The notes under the pieces were generated by a model, which worked only from the letters and a program-made list of their open reading frames with translations, had not been told where the DNA came from and did no database searches. Position numbers and translations under genes: made by a program. Positions 1 through 8,226 of a stretch of DNA of 64,000 bases are shown in pieces. Within the stretch, counting starts at the first letter, position 1. Every line of letters begins with the position of its first letter. Source of the stretch: Paenibacillus aceris (GTDB taxonomy: Bacteria > Bacillota > Bacilli > Paenibacillales > NBRC-103111); NCBI RefSeq assembly GCF_017874035.1, contig NZ_JAGGKV010000022.1, positions 52,597 through 116,596 of the forward strand, given 5' to 3'.

Positions 1-2
1 TT

Positions 3-143
3 TTTAAAGAGCTGCTGGATCGCGGTTATAACGGGTGGGCAATGCTCGAAGGCGAGCAGGACCCCGCTGAACATCCGGCTTACGAGTACGCGAAGAAATC
101 GCTTGATTTTATCCAAACGCTCATATCCCAAGAAAGCAGGTAG
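3..143 (+). CDS. C-terminal end of a TIM-barrel sugar isomerase/dehydratase, IolE-like (partial)
   Basis: An open frame enters from the left edge and stops at TAG 141-143. The 46 visible residues include GWAMLEGEQDP followed by an AYEYAKKSLDF-type helix, which resembles the end of inosose dehydratase (IolE) and related AP-endonuclease-like TIM barrels. IolE removes water from 2-keto-myo-inositol, the step after IolG. The gene ends 7 bases before iolC and reads the same way, so it is probably part of the iol operon. The missing N-terminus prevents a firm choice between IolE, IolH and IolI types. Confidence 0.6.
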   Translation, partial: FKELLDRGYNGWAMLEGEQDPAEHPAYEYAKKSLDFIQTLISQESR

Positions 144-150
144 AGAAGCC

Positions 151-1161
151 ATGACTTATGTATCCTTTCCAACGAATAAGGCGCTTGATTTTGTAGCTAT
201 CGGACGTTTATGCATCGATTTGAACGCGAACGAAATTCATCGGCCGATGGAAGAAACGATGACTTTCACCAAATATGTTGGCGGATCGCCTGCGAACATC
301 ACGATTGGTATGTCGCGATTGGGCCTTAGATCAGCTTTTATCGGAAAGGTCGCTAACGACCAGATGGGCCGTTTTATTACGGATTATTTACAGCGTAACA
401 AGATCGAAACCACAGGTGTTGTAACGGATACAACCGGAGCCGTGACGGGACTTGCTTTTACAGAAATTAAAAGTCCTACCGATTGCAGCATTCTGATGTA
501 CCGTGACAACGCCGCTGACCTCAAACTGACGCCAAACGAGGTTCAAGAAGAGCTCATCGCACAGGCTAAGGTACTGCTCATTTCCGGGACGGCGCTTGCC
601 AAAAGCCCATCGCGCGAAGCCGTGTTCCAAGCACTGAATTATGCCAAAAAGCATGGCGCAGTCATCGTCTTCGATCTGGATTACCGCCCTTATACATGGA
701 CATCGCCCGAAGAGACGGCCGTTTATTACAATCTTGCCGCTGAAAAATGCGATATCATCCTCGGAACACGAGAAGAATTCGATATGATGGAGTGCTTCGA
801 AAATAACGAGTCTTCCAATGACAAAGTGACGGCTTCCAAATGGTTTAATCATTCCGCTAAAATCGTCATCATCAAGCATGGGAAAGAAGGCTCCATCGCA
901 TATACACAGGATGATGAAGGGCACCGGGCGAAAAGCTTCCCGGCCAAAGTCGTCAAAACATTTGGTGCAGGGGATTCCTATGCCGCAGGCTTCCTGTATG
1001 GCGTTATGCAAGGCTGGACGCTTGAGAAGAGTATGGAATTCGGAAGCGCAGCCGCATGTATCGTCATTTCCAGCCATAGCTGCTCGGACGCAATGCCTAC
1101 TGTTAACCAAGTAGAAGACTATATTGAGCGCTGCAACCGCAATGAAATTACAGCGTCATAA
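151..1161 (+). CDS. iolC: 5-dehydro-2-deoxygluconokinase
   Basis: This is a PfkB/ribokinase-fold sugar kinase of 336 residues, the usual IolC length. It shows the N-terminal GGSPAN substrate loop at residues 44-49 and the C-terminal GAGDSYAAGF motif, with D275 as the predicted catalytic base. IolC phosphorylates 2-deoxy-5-keto-gluconate in the cytoplasm with ATP. An in-frame start exists further upstream, but it would overlap the preceding gene; the ATG at 151, seven bases after that stop, fits better. It is followed by iolA, iolJ-like, iolG and iolB, which supports the specific name over a generic sugar kinase. Confidence 0.9.
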   Translation: MTYVSFPTNKALDFVAIGRLCIDLNANEIHRPMEETMTFTKYVGGSPANITIGMSRLGLRSAFIGKVANDQMGRFITDYLQRNKIETTGVVTDTTGAVTGLAFTEIKSPTDCSILMYRDNAADLKLTPNEVQEELIAQAKVLLISGTALAKSPSREAVFQALNYAKKHGAVIVFDLDYRPYTWTSPEETAVYYNLAAEKCDIILGTREEFDMMECFENNESSNDKVTASKWFNHSAKIVIIKHGKEGSIAYTQDDEGHRAKSFPAKVVKTFGAGDSYAAGFLYGVMQGWTLEKSMEFGSAAACIVISSHSCSDAMPTVNQVEDYIERCNRNEITAS

Positions 1162-1204
1162 ACGATAAATCAGAAACCAGGCAACAATGAAGGGGGAACC
1201 AACA

Positions 1205-2650
1205 ATGACACAAGTATTGAAAAACTTAATTGGCGGAGCATGGGTAGAATCAACTGCAACGCAAAACGAAGCCGTGATGAATCCGGCAACCGAAGAAGTA
1301 ATCGCTTATGTGCCATTTTCAACAAAAGAGGATGTGGATCAAGCCGTTCAAGCGGCAAACGCTGCTTTTAAAACTTGGAGCGCTACACCTGTTCCGCGCA
1401 GAGCCCGTGTACTGTTCAAATACCAGCAGCTGCTAGTAGAGCATTGGGAAGAACTGGCGCGCCTCGTGACCAAAGAGAACGGTAAAAGCTACACGGAAGC
1501 ATACGGTGAAGTGCTTCGCGGCATTGAGTGCGTCGAATTCGCGGCAGGTGCGCCGAATCTGATGATGGGCAAGCAGCTTCCGGATATCGCAACGGGATTG
1601 GAGTCCGGCATGTATCGCTACCCAGTCGGTGTAGTTGGCGGTATTACACCTTTCAACTTCCCGATGATGGTGCCTTGCTGGATGTTCCCGCTGGCGATTG
1701 CCTGCGGCAATACGTTTGTTTTGAAGCCGTCCGAGCGGACGCCGCTGCTTGCCAACCGTTTGGCTGAGCTGTTTATGGAAGCTGGTCTGCCTGAAGGCGT
1801 ACTGAACATTGTTCATGGTGCCCACGATGTGGTGAACGGCATTTTGGAACATAAGGACATTAAGGCGGTTTCTTTCGTAGGTTCGCAGCCTATCGCTGAA
1901 TATGTTTACAAAACGGCTTCCGCACACGGGAAACGGGTGCAGGCGCTGGCTGGCGCAAAAAACCATTCTATCGTTCTGCCGGATGCAAATCTGGATCTGA
2001 CGGTTAAAGAAATTATTAATGCTTCATTCGGATCAGCAGGCGAACGCTGTATGGCGTGCTCGGTTGTAGTTGCCGTTGGGGATGTGGGAGATAAACTGGT
2101 TGAAAAGCTAGTTGAAGCAGCGGACAAAATTACGATCGGTAACGGCAATGAGGAAGGCATTTTCCTTGGTCCAGTTATTCGAGGACCGCATAAGGAGCGC
2201 ACGCTTCAATACATTCAGACCGGTGAGCAAGAAGGCGCACTGCTGTTGCGCGACGGACGCAAAGATGCGGCTTCCGGCGGAGAAGGTTATTTCGTTGGAC
2301 CAACGATTTTTGACAACGTGCAATGTGATATGAAAATTTGGAAAGATGAAATTTTTGCGCCTGTGCTTTCTATTGTGCGGGTAGATTCTCTGGAGGAAGC
2401 CATTGATTTGGCTAATCGCTCGGATTTTGCAAATGGCGCTTGCATCTTTACGGATAGCGGAAGCGCTGTAAGACAATTCCGGGATACGATTGATGCGGGC
2501 ATGCTTGGCGTCAACCTCGGCGTACCGGCTCCGATGGCGTTCTTCCCATTCTCAGGCTGGAAGAAATCATTCTATGGCGATCTTCATGCGAACGGCACGG
2601 ATGGCGTTGAATTTTATACACGTAAGAAAATGGTAACAGCCCGCTGGTAA
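1205..2650 (+). CDS. iolA: Methylmalonate/malonate-semialdehyde dehydrogenase (acylating)
   Basis: An aldehyde dehydrogenase superfamily protein of 481 residues. The catalytic cysteine is C282 in GERCMAC, and the PFNFPMMVP and KPSERTP stretches of the NAD site are present. MmsA/IolA enzymes convert malonate semialdehyde, the last iol intermediate, to acetyl-CoA and CO2. An ATG at 1187 is in frame, but AAGGGGG lies just upstream of the ATG at 1205, so the latter is chosen. It sits 43 bases after iolC. IolA and MmsA are the same family, so the substrate is inferred from the operon. Confidence 0.9.
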   Translation: MTQVLKNLIGGAWVESTATQNEAVMNPATEEVIAYVPFSTKEDVDQAVQAANAAFKTWSATPVPRRARVLFKYQQLLVEHWEELARLVTKENGKSYTEAYGEVLRGIECVEFAAGAPNLMMGKQLPDIATGLESGMYRYPVGVVGGITPFNFPMMVPCWMFPLAIACGNTFVLKPSERTPLLANRLAELFMEAGLPEGVLNIVHGAHDVVNGILEHKDIKAVSFVGSQPIAEYVYKTASAHGKRVQALAGAKNHSIVLPDANLDLTVKEIINASFGSAGERCMACSVVVAVGDVGDKLVEKLVEAADKITIGNGNEEGIFLGPVIRGPHKERTLQYIQTGEQEGALLLRDGRKDAASGGEGYFVGPTIFDNVQCDMKIWKDEIFAPVLSIVRVDSLEEAIDLANRSDFANGACIFTDSGSAVRQFRDTIDAGMLGVNLGVPAPMAFFPFSGWKKSFYGDLHANGTDGVEFYTRKKMVTARW

Positions 2651-2693
2651 TAGAAGTTAAAGACATGTAGGAGATCGAGAAGGAGTGGAAGGC

Positions 2694-3572
2694 ATGGCGC
2701 TGGTTTCGATGAAAGATATGCTGCAAAACGCACTCAAAGATCAGTATGCCGTTGGGCAGTTTAATTTGAATAACTTGGAGTTTACACAAGCAATCCTGCA
2801 GGCGGCACAAGAAGAAAAGGCACCTGTCATTCTCGGTGTCAGCGAGCCGTACATCCCTTATATGGGTGGTCTTCCTTGCATTGTCGGGATGGTCAATTCG
2901 CTTATCGAGCATTATGGCATTACGGTTCCGGTCGCACTTCACTTGGATCATGGCTCAACTTATGAAGTGTGCGTACGGGCGATTCACGCCGGGTTTACCT
3001 CTGTCATGATCGACGCTTCGCACCATTCGTTGGAAGCCAACATCGAAGTGACCCAACGGGTCACTCAAATGGCTCATGTCCTTGGGGCAACCGTTGAAGC
3101 AGAGCTCGGCAGAATTACCGGACGAGAGGACGACTTAATCGTAGATGAAGCCGAAGGAATGTATGCGGTGACGGAGGACTGCGTCAAACTGGTGTATCAA
3201 ACAGGGATTGATTGTTTAGCGCCTGCTCTAGGTTCCGTACACGGGCCTTACCGGGGGCAGCCAAAGCTGGGTTTTGACCGGATGGGTGAAATTCAGCGGT
3301 TAACCGGTTTGCCGCTTGTTCTGCACGGCGGCAGCGGACTGCCGGAGAGCGAAATTCGGCAAGCGATTGATTTGGGGACGTCTAAAATCAATGTCAATAC
3401 AGATAACCAGGCGGCTTGCACAGCGGCAATTCGCAGTTTTTTACAAGAGCATCCGGAAGCTTACGACCCACGCAATTATTTGATCCCGGCGCGGGAAGCG
3501 ATCAAGGCTTCAGTAAAAGCGAAAATACGTTTGTTTGGCAGCGATGGTAAAGCGGGAGGGAACGTACAATGA
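2694..3572 (+). CDS. iolJ: Class II aldolase, IolJ-like (2-deoxy-5-keto-gluconate-6-phosphate aldolase)
   Basis: A class II fructose-bisphosphate-aldolase-family protein of 292 residues. Zinc ligands are visible as H86 (in LDHGS), E137, H183 (SVHGPY) and H211 (VLHGGSG), with D85 as the catalytic acid. In the iol pathway IolJ splits 2-deoxy-5-keto-gluconate-6-phosphate into dihydroxyacetone phosphate and malonate semialdehyde. A GTG at 2685 is possible, but AAGGAG at 2680-2685 is 8 bases from the ATG at 2694. Several stretches (GIDCLAPALGSVHGPY) look at least as close to glycolytic FbaA, so the name rests partly on its position between iolA and iolG. Confidence 0.75.
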   Translation: MALVSMKDMLQNALKDQYAVGQFNLNNLEFTQAILQAAQEEKAPVILGVSEPYIPYMGGLPCIVGMVNSLIEHYGITVPVALHLDHGSTYEVCVRAIHAGFTSVMIDASHHSLEANIEVTQRVTQMAHVLGATVEAELGRITGREDDLIVDEAEGMYAVTEDCVKLVYQTGIDCLAPALGSVHGPYRGQPKLGFDRMGEIQRLTGLPLVLHGGSGLPESEIRQAIDLGTSKINVNTDNQAACTAAIRSFLQEHPEAYDPRNYLIPAREAIKASVKAKIRLFGSDGKAGGNVQ

Positions 3573-4612
3573 AGAAGATCAGAGTTGGCATCATCGGTGC
3601 GGGACGCATCGGAAAAATTCATACCGATAATTTGTTGAAATTGCCGCAGGTTGAAGTTGTTGCGGTTAGTGATTTATTTGCCGGGGCGGAGCTGGAGGCT
3701 TGGGCAGCGGAGAGAGGCATCGATCAAGTCGTCCAGGACAGTCAGGTGTTAATTGCCAATCCCGATATTGATGCTGTGTTTATTTGTTCGTCAACAGATA
3801 CGCATGTCCCGCTTATTAAGCAAGCGGCGCAGGCGGGTAAGCATATTTTTTGTGAAAAGCCGGTCTCCATGGACATTATACAGACTGAAGAAGCGCTGGA
3901 TGTAGTGCGTCAAGCGGGCGTTCAGCTGCAAATCGGGTTCAATCGCCGGTTCGATCATAACTTTAAACGGGTGCGCGACCATGTTCAGAACGGAACCATC
4001 GGACAACCGCATATTGTGAAAATCACATCACGCGACCCGAATCCTCCGCATCCGGATTATATTAAAGTCTCCGGCGGTATTTTCATGGATATGATGATCC
4101 ATGACTTTGATATGGCCCGATTCGTAACCGGCAGCGAAGTGGAGGAAGTCTATGCACAGGGGAATGTGCTGATCAATCCGGTCTTCGCGGAGCATGGCGA
4201 TGTCGATACGGCGATTGTAACGCTTCGTTTTGCAAACGGGGCACTCGGCGTCATTGATAACAGCCGTCAAGCGGTGTACGGGTACGATCAACGGGTGGAA
4301 GTATTCGGCTCCAAAGGCAGTGTCGCCGTAACCAACGATCATCCGAATACAGCGGAAATTTCTACAGCGGAAGGCATCATGCGAGATAAACCGCTGCATT
4401 TCTTCCTGGAGCGTTACAATGCAGCTTATATAGAGGAAACTCAAATGTTCATTCATAGCTTGGTGAATGGTCATGCGCTCCCTGTCGAAGGATTTGATGG
4501 GCTGCAAGCTGAACGCATTGCGCTGGCTGCTAAATTCTCCAGCATACTTAAGCGTCCGGTGAAGATCAGTGAAATCAGCGAGCTGCGTTCTCAGCAGCCC
4601 GTAGCTCAATAA
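3569..4612 (+). CDS. iolG: myo-Inositol 2-dehydrogenase
   Basis: A Gfo/Idh/MocA oxidoreductase of 347 residues. It has an N-terminal NAD(P) Rossmann motif (GIIGAGRIG), the EKP motif with K97, and D174/H178 in the MDMMIHDFD segment, matching the catalytic Lys-Asp-His set of characterised IolG. It oxidises myo-inositol to 2-keto-myo-inositol, the first step of the pathway. The start codon overlaps the iolJ stop as ATGA, indicating translational coupling. Identity as IolG rather than another sugar dehydrogenase is supported by the iol neighbours and the FNRRFD segment. Confidence 0.9.
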   Translation: MKKIRVGIIGAGRIGKIHTDNLLKLPQVEVVAVSDLFAGAELEAWAAERGIDQVVQDSQVLIANPDIDAVFICSSTDTHVPLIKQAAQAGKHIFCEKPVSMDIIQTEEALDVVRQAGVQLQIGFNRRFDHNFKRVRDHVQNGTIGQPHIVKITSRDPNPPHPDYIKVSGGIFMDMMIHDFDMARFVTGSEVEEVYAQGNVLINPVFAEHGDVDTAIVTLRFANGALGVIDNSRQAVYGYDQRVEVFGSKGSVAVTNDHPNTAEISTAEGIMRDKPLHFFLERYNAAYIEETQMFIHSLVNGHALPVEGFDGLQAERIALAAKFSSILKRPVKISEISELRSQQPVAQ

Positions 4613-4636
4613 TGCAAGAGGAAGGCAGGGGACAGC

Positions 4637-5455
4637 ATGTCGGATTCAAATCTGATCGTAAAAGCTCATGAGGCTGATAAGGAGGGCGTTGTCCTAACCG
4701 TAACGCCCGAATCTGCCGGATGGGAGTATGTAGGGTTCCAGGTTGTCAAGCTTGCAGAAGGCCAAGTTTTGCGCCGTGAAACAGGCAGTAATGAATTCTG
4801 TCTCGTTCTATTAAGCGGGAAAGCGGATGTTTCCACCAAGCTCCAAACCTGGCAAGGCATCGGCGAGCGGATGAGCGTGTTTGAGAAAATTCCGCCCTAT
4901 TCCGTATATGTGCCGAACGACGATGTATATGAGGTTCGAGCGCTTACGGACGTCGAGTTGGCGGTTTGCGCCGCACCAGGCTTTGGCCGTTATCCGGCCA
5001 GACTGATCGAGCCATCTCAGGTTGGCGTCGAGGCTCGCGGGTATGGCAACATCGAGCGGAGAATTCATAATATACTCCCCGAACAAGAGTCTGCTGACAG
5101 CCTGCTTGTTGTGGAAGTCTTCACACCGGATGGACATTGGTCCAGCTACCCGCCGCACAAGCATGATCGGGATGCGCTTCCCGAAGAATCGTTGCTGGAG
5201 GAGACGTATTACTTCCACGTTCAGCCTCAGCAGGGCTTTGCCATTCAACGGGTGTACACGGACGATCGCTCACTGGATGAGACGCTTGTTGTGCGTGATG
5301 GCCAAACTGTATTGGTACCGAAAGGCTACCATCCCGTTTGTGCGCCTCCAGGGTATGAAGTTTACTATTTGAATGTCATGGCGGGCCCTACGCGGACATG
5401 GAAGTTCCATAATGATCCCGATCATGCCTGGCTGATGACGAAGCCTCGCGAATAA
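4637..5455 (+). CDS. iolB: 5-deoxy-glucuronate isomerase
   Basis: A bicupin of 272 residues, the normal IolB length. Metal ligands are visible in the C-terminal cupin: H174 and H176 in PPHKHD, a glutamate at 188/189 in LEETYYF, and H232 in KGYHPV. IolB converts 5-deoxy-glucuronate to 2-deoxy-5-keto-gluconate, the IolC substrate. It starts 24 bases after iolG behind a GGCAGGGGA ribosome site. It is the last catabolic gene of the visible operon; no iolD, iolT or iolF is seen, so the acylhydrolase and transporter must be upstream or elsewhere. Confidence 0.92.
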   Translation: MSDSNLIVKAHEADKEGVVLTVTPESAGWEYVGFQVVKLAEGQVLRRETGSNEFCLVLLSGKADVSTKLQTWQGIGERMSVFEKIPPYSVYVPNDDVYEVRALTDVELAVCAAPGFGRYPARLIEPSQVGVEARGYGNIERRIHNILPEQESADSLLVVEVFTPDGHWSSYPPHKHDRDALPEESLLEETYYFHVQPQQGFAIQRVYTDDRSLDETLVVRDGQTVLVPKGYHPVCAPPGYEVYYLNVMAGPTRTWKFHNDPDHAWLMTKPRE

Positions 5456-5538
5456 TGGCTGCACCCACGGGTTGCAAGTTGGGGGCCTTCTGAGCATAAT
5501 AGAGACTAATGTGGAAGAACCAACGATGGGAGAAGCAA

Positions 5539-6549
5539 ATGAAGGCAACCATATATGATGTAGCCCGTGAAGCCGGAGTATCGATAGCCGCCGTTTCGCA
5601 GGTGATCAACGGAAAAGGTAAAATTAGCGAAGAGCGGCGCAATGAAATTTTTCTCGTTATGGAACGGTTGAATTATCGGCCAAGCGTCATCGCAGCAGCC
5701 TTGACCGGCAAAAAAACATTCACGTTAGGGCTGCTTGTCCCTGATATTTCTAATCCTTTTTTCGCCGAAATCGCGCATGCGGTTGAAGATCAAGGACACA
5801 AGCTCGGATACAGCATCGTCATCTGCTCCACGCATAATGAAGATGATCGGGTAGAGCGGTATCTGACGCTGCTGCAGCAAAAAAGCGTGGACGGCATGAT
5901 CATTGGTACCGGAATGGACAATTTGGATCTGCTGACCCCCTTAGTGGATAAGTCGATTCCGATTGTTTCCATCGCTAGGGAGATGGCGAGTCCCTATGTG
6001 CAGACCGTACATGTCGGGGATTTCGATGGAGGCAAATTGGCAGCGCAGCATTTGCTGGAGCTCGGTCATACCCGGATTGCAGTGCTTGCCGAGCATCTGA
6101 AGGTGAGCTCCTCCCGGGAACGGATTCGCGGTTTCCGCGAGGCGTTAACGGTCGCCGGTCTTGAGCTCCCGGAAGCCTCGGTGAAGTCCGGCGGTTTCGA
6201 TCTGCTGCGGGACGGCAAGCGCCAAGCGCTAGAATTGCTTCAGCAGGAGGAGCGTCCTTCGGCGCTCTTTTGCTGTAATGACTTGCTGGCCATCGGCGCA
6301 CTCCAGGCAGCTAAAGCTTTAGGTCTGCGCGTGCCGGAGGATGTGTCGATTGTCGGCTTCGACGACACCATTTTGGCGTCCGTTACAGACCCGCCTTTGA
6401 CAACGATCGCTCAGCCAATTGAGGCGATGGGGAAGCTTGCTGTTGATCTTTTGATCGCGCAGCTCGCGAATCCTACTGAGGCTAAGCTGGAACAGGTGCT
6501 CAAGCCAGAACTGGTTATACGGAAGTCTACCGCAGCGTTAAGCGAGTAA
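5539..6549 (+). CDS. LacI-family transcriptional regulator, probable iol operon regulator
   Basis: The 336-residue protein has the LacI-type N-terminal helix-turn-helix (TIYDVAREAGVSIAAVSQVINGK) and a periplasmic-binding-protein-like effector domain ending in the typical SIVGFDDT and PPLTTI segments. The ATG at 5539 follows GGGAG; an in-frame start 30 bases upstream would add an atypical N-terminus. It lies 83 bases after iolB in the same direction and ends in a terminator, so it probably belongs to the iol unit. The classic Bacillus iol repressor IolR is of the DeoR type, so LacI-type control here would be different. The effector is unknown. Confidence 0.88.
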   Translation: MKATIYDVAREAGVSIAAVSQVINGKGKISEERRNEIFLVMERLNYRPSVIAAALTGKKTFTLGLLVPDISNPFFAEIAHAVEDQGHKLGYSIVICSTHNEDDRVERYLTLLQQKSVDGMIIGTGMDNLDLLTPLVDKSIPIVSIAREMASPYVQTVHVGDFDGGKLAAQHLLELGHTRIAVLAEHLKVSSSRERIRGFREALTVAGLELPEASVKSGGFDLLRDGKRQALELLQQEERPSALFCCNDLLAIGALQAAKALGLRVPEDVSIVGFDDTILASVTDPPLTTIAQPIEAMGKLAVDLLIAQLANPTEAKLEQVLKPELVIRKSTAALSE

Positions 6550-6579
6550 AGCAGAGCGTTAGGCCATTGAACTAGGAAG

Positions 6580-6612
6580 GACCAGTCGATTGTTGTCGAC
6601 TGGTTCTTTCTT
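6580..6612 (+). terminator. Rho-independent terminator after the iol cluster
   Basis: Perfect 9-bp arms ACCAGTCGA (6581-6589) and TCGACTGGT (6596-6604) enclose a 6-base loop and are followed by a T-rich tract. It lies 31 bases after the LacI gene stop. Confidence 0.88.
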
Positions 6613-6689
6613 GTTCGCTTGGAAGGTGATATTCTTGTCTTATAGAATCGTATGTCATTTTATTGCTAAGTGAAGAGGGGGAGCTTTTT

Positions 6690-7685
6690 TTGGAATCTAA
6701 TAAGTCCTGTTGTTCAGCAAGTCGAGATACAGCATCACAAGTTCACACGGACACTTCGACTCCGACTCCGGCTGCTATCGAGGCACCGTCACCGACGAAA
6801 GACTCTATCGTAAGCCAAGCTTTGGACAAATCGAGCATGATCTATTTGAACGGCGGCACGTTCCTGATGGGGACGGACGACCAGGAAGGATTCCCTGCTG
6901 ATGGAGAAGGACCGGTACGAGAAGTAACGATCAAGCCTTTTTATATAGATCCGTGTACGGTAACCAATGCGGAATTCAAGCAATTCGTCGATCAAACAGG
7001 GTATCGGACAGAAGCGGAAGCATTCGGTTGGTCCTTTGTTTTTCACCTCTTTGTGTCGGAAGCTACGGCCCAGAAGGTCAAATCCGCCGTGCAGCAAACA
7101 CCATGGTGGTGGGTTGTCGAGGGGGCTGATTGGCAGCATCCGGAAGGACCTGATTCCAATGTGGAAGAGCGCTGGGATCATCCGGTTATTCATGTCTCCT
7201 ATCAGGATGCGCTCGCTTACTGCAAATGGTCTGGCAAGCGTCTTCCTACAGAAGCCGAATGGGAGTTTGCAGCTCGGGGCGGTCTAGTGCAGAAGCGCTA
7301 CCCTTGGGGGGACGAGTTGAAGCCGGGCGGCAAGCATATGTGTAATATTTGGCAGGGGAAATTCCCGATCAAAAATAACGCCAGCGACGGATATGCGGGG
7401 ACAGCGCCGGTTAGAGCATTCGAACCTAACGGCTATGGCTTGTATAACGTTTCGGGTAACGTATGGGAGTGGTGCTCGGACTGGTTCAGCCCGGACCACC
7501 ATATCAAAGCCAAACGGGTGAACCCTACAGGACCTTCATCCGGCCAAGCCCGCGTTATGCGCGGAGGCTCCTACTTGTGCCACAAATCGTACTGCAACCG
7601 GTACCGGGTAGCTGCACGGAGCAAGAACACACCGGACAGCTCAACAGGAAATATCGGATTCCGCTGTGCGGCTGATGCCCAGTAA
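6690..7685 (+). CDS. Formylglycine-generating enzyme (sulfatase-modifying factor)
   Basis: A 331-residue FGE/SUMF1-family protein. FGE oxidises the active-site cysteine of sulfatases (CxPxR motif) to formylglycine. The C-terminal signature GGSYLCHKSYCNRYRVAAR carries the two catalytic, copper-binding cysteines C297 and C302 with the spacing of human FGE (C336/C341), followed by NTPDSSTGNIGFRC, so it is a true FGE rather than a generic fold member. A TTG at 6690 after GAGGGGGAG gives the best start. The N-terminus contains C8-S-A-S-R12, itself like a sulfatase target motif. No signal peptide is seen, so modification would be cytoplasmic. The only canonical sulfatase in the window is at 54307. 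Confidence 0.93.
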   Translation: MESNKSCCSASRDTASQVHTDTSTPTPAAIEAPSPTKDSIVSQALDKSSMIYLNGGTFLMGTDDQEGFPADGEGPVREVTIKPFYIDPCTVTNAEFKQFVDQTGYRTEAEAFGWSFVFHLFVSEATAQKVKSAVQQTPWWWVVEGADWQHPEGPDSNVEERWDHPVIHVSYQDALAYCKWSGKRLPTEAEWEFAARGGLVQKRYPWGDELKPGGKHMCNIWQGKFPIKNNASDGYAGTAPVRAFEPNGYGLYNVSGNVWEWCSDWFSPDHHIKAKRVNPTGPSSGQARVMRGGSYLCHKSYCNRYRVAARSKNTPDSSTGNIGFRCAADAQ

Positions 7686-7748
7686 AGTTTTCATTTTTTG
7701 TTTGTGCAGTCTACAATAATGCTTTCTCCTTAGGAGGTTTGGCTTACT

Positions 7749-7919
7749 GTGATCAAGTGTAGAAATTGTTCCAAAACGACTGATCTGCAATTGCATAGGT
7801 GTACTCACTGCGGAGTAGTGCTGGGATACTCGGTTGCAGAAAAATTCGATATTCTCGCGGAATCTGTTGAGCATGCACTAAAAAAGGAATTGGAAGCCAG
7901 AAGAAAAATGAAGCATTAA
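7749..7919 (+). CDS. Small zinc-ribbon-like protein (56 residues)
   Basis: A short open frame starts at GTG 7749, eleven bases after the perfect ribosome site AGGAGG at 7732-7737. It encodes two CxxC pairs (CRNC at residues 4-7, CTHC at 18-21) and a basic C-terminal helix (KKELEARRKMK). This suggests a four-cysteine zinc ribbon. It follows the FGE gene by 63 bases and precedes a strong terminator, so the two may be co-transcribed. Its function is unknown; a role in metal supply or a nucleic-acid-binding role are both possible. Confidence 0.65.
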   Translation: MIKCRNCSKTTDLQLHRCTHCGVVLGYSVAEKFDILAESVEHALKKELEARRKMKH

Positions 7920-7946
7920 TAGACAAGAAGATCATGTGGAAAGAAT

Positions 7947-7984
7947 CCCCTTTGCGGCAACTTTGCCGACAAGGGTTTTTTTTC
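7947..7984 (+). terminator. Rho-independent terminator after the FGE unit
   Basis: A two-part stem pairs CCCTT with AAGGG and CGGCAA with TTGCCG, followed by eight T residues at 7976-7983. Confidence 0.88.
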
Positions 7985-8226
7985 ATGCGGTTTTTTTGTC
8001 TTTCTGAAGCTTGATGATTAACCCGATGGCCTATGCGAAAATCGTTTACTGGAAGTCGGGTAGTCAGGTGTGCGCAGTATCAAACTTCATCCTTAAGTGG
8101 CGGGTAGACGAGCGTAATCGTCATTTTCAAGTTCTGTCCAACGATCCGCCTTGCATATGATGAATTGAACCAGACTGTACAAGCAGGCTGGTTATCTTTG
8201 TATCAATACGGGGAGGGCGCGGTCGA
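7985..8226. other. Non-coding gap before a deacetylase gene
   Basis: No credible gene is seen on either strand in this stretch. It must hold the promoter of the deacetylase gene, but no well-spaced -35/-10 pair is convincing. GGGAGG just before 8227 is the ribosome site of that gene. Confidence 0.5.

Noticed and set aside
388..1110. Long antisense open frame within iolC
   Set aside because: Coding strength, motifs and start signals all belong to the forward iolC frame; the antisense protein is Cys/His/Arg-rich like a shadow frame.
4028..4609. Antisense open frame opposite iolG
   Set aside because: It has no ribosome site or domain, and the forward strand encodes a complete IolG.
8040..8120. 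Possible riboswitch-like GGGTAGTC elements before the deacetylase gene
   Set aside because: No stable conserved fold could be drawn and the short repeated words look coincidental.
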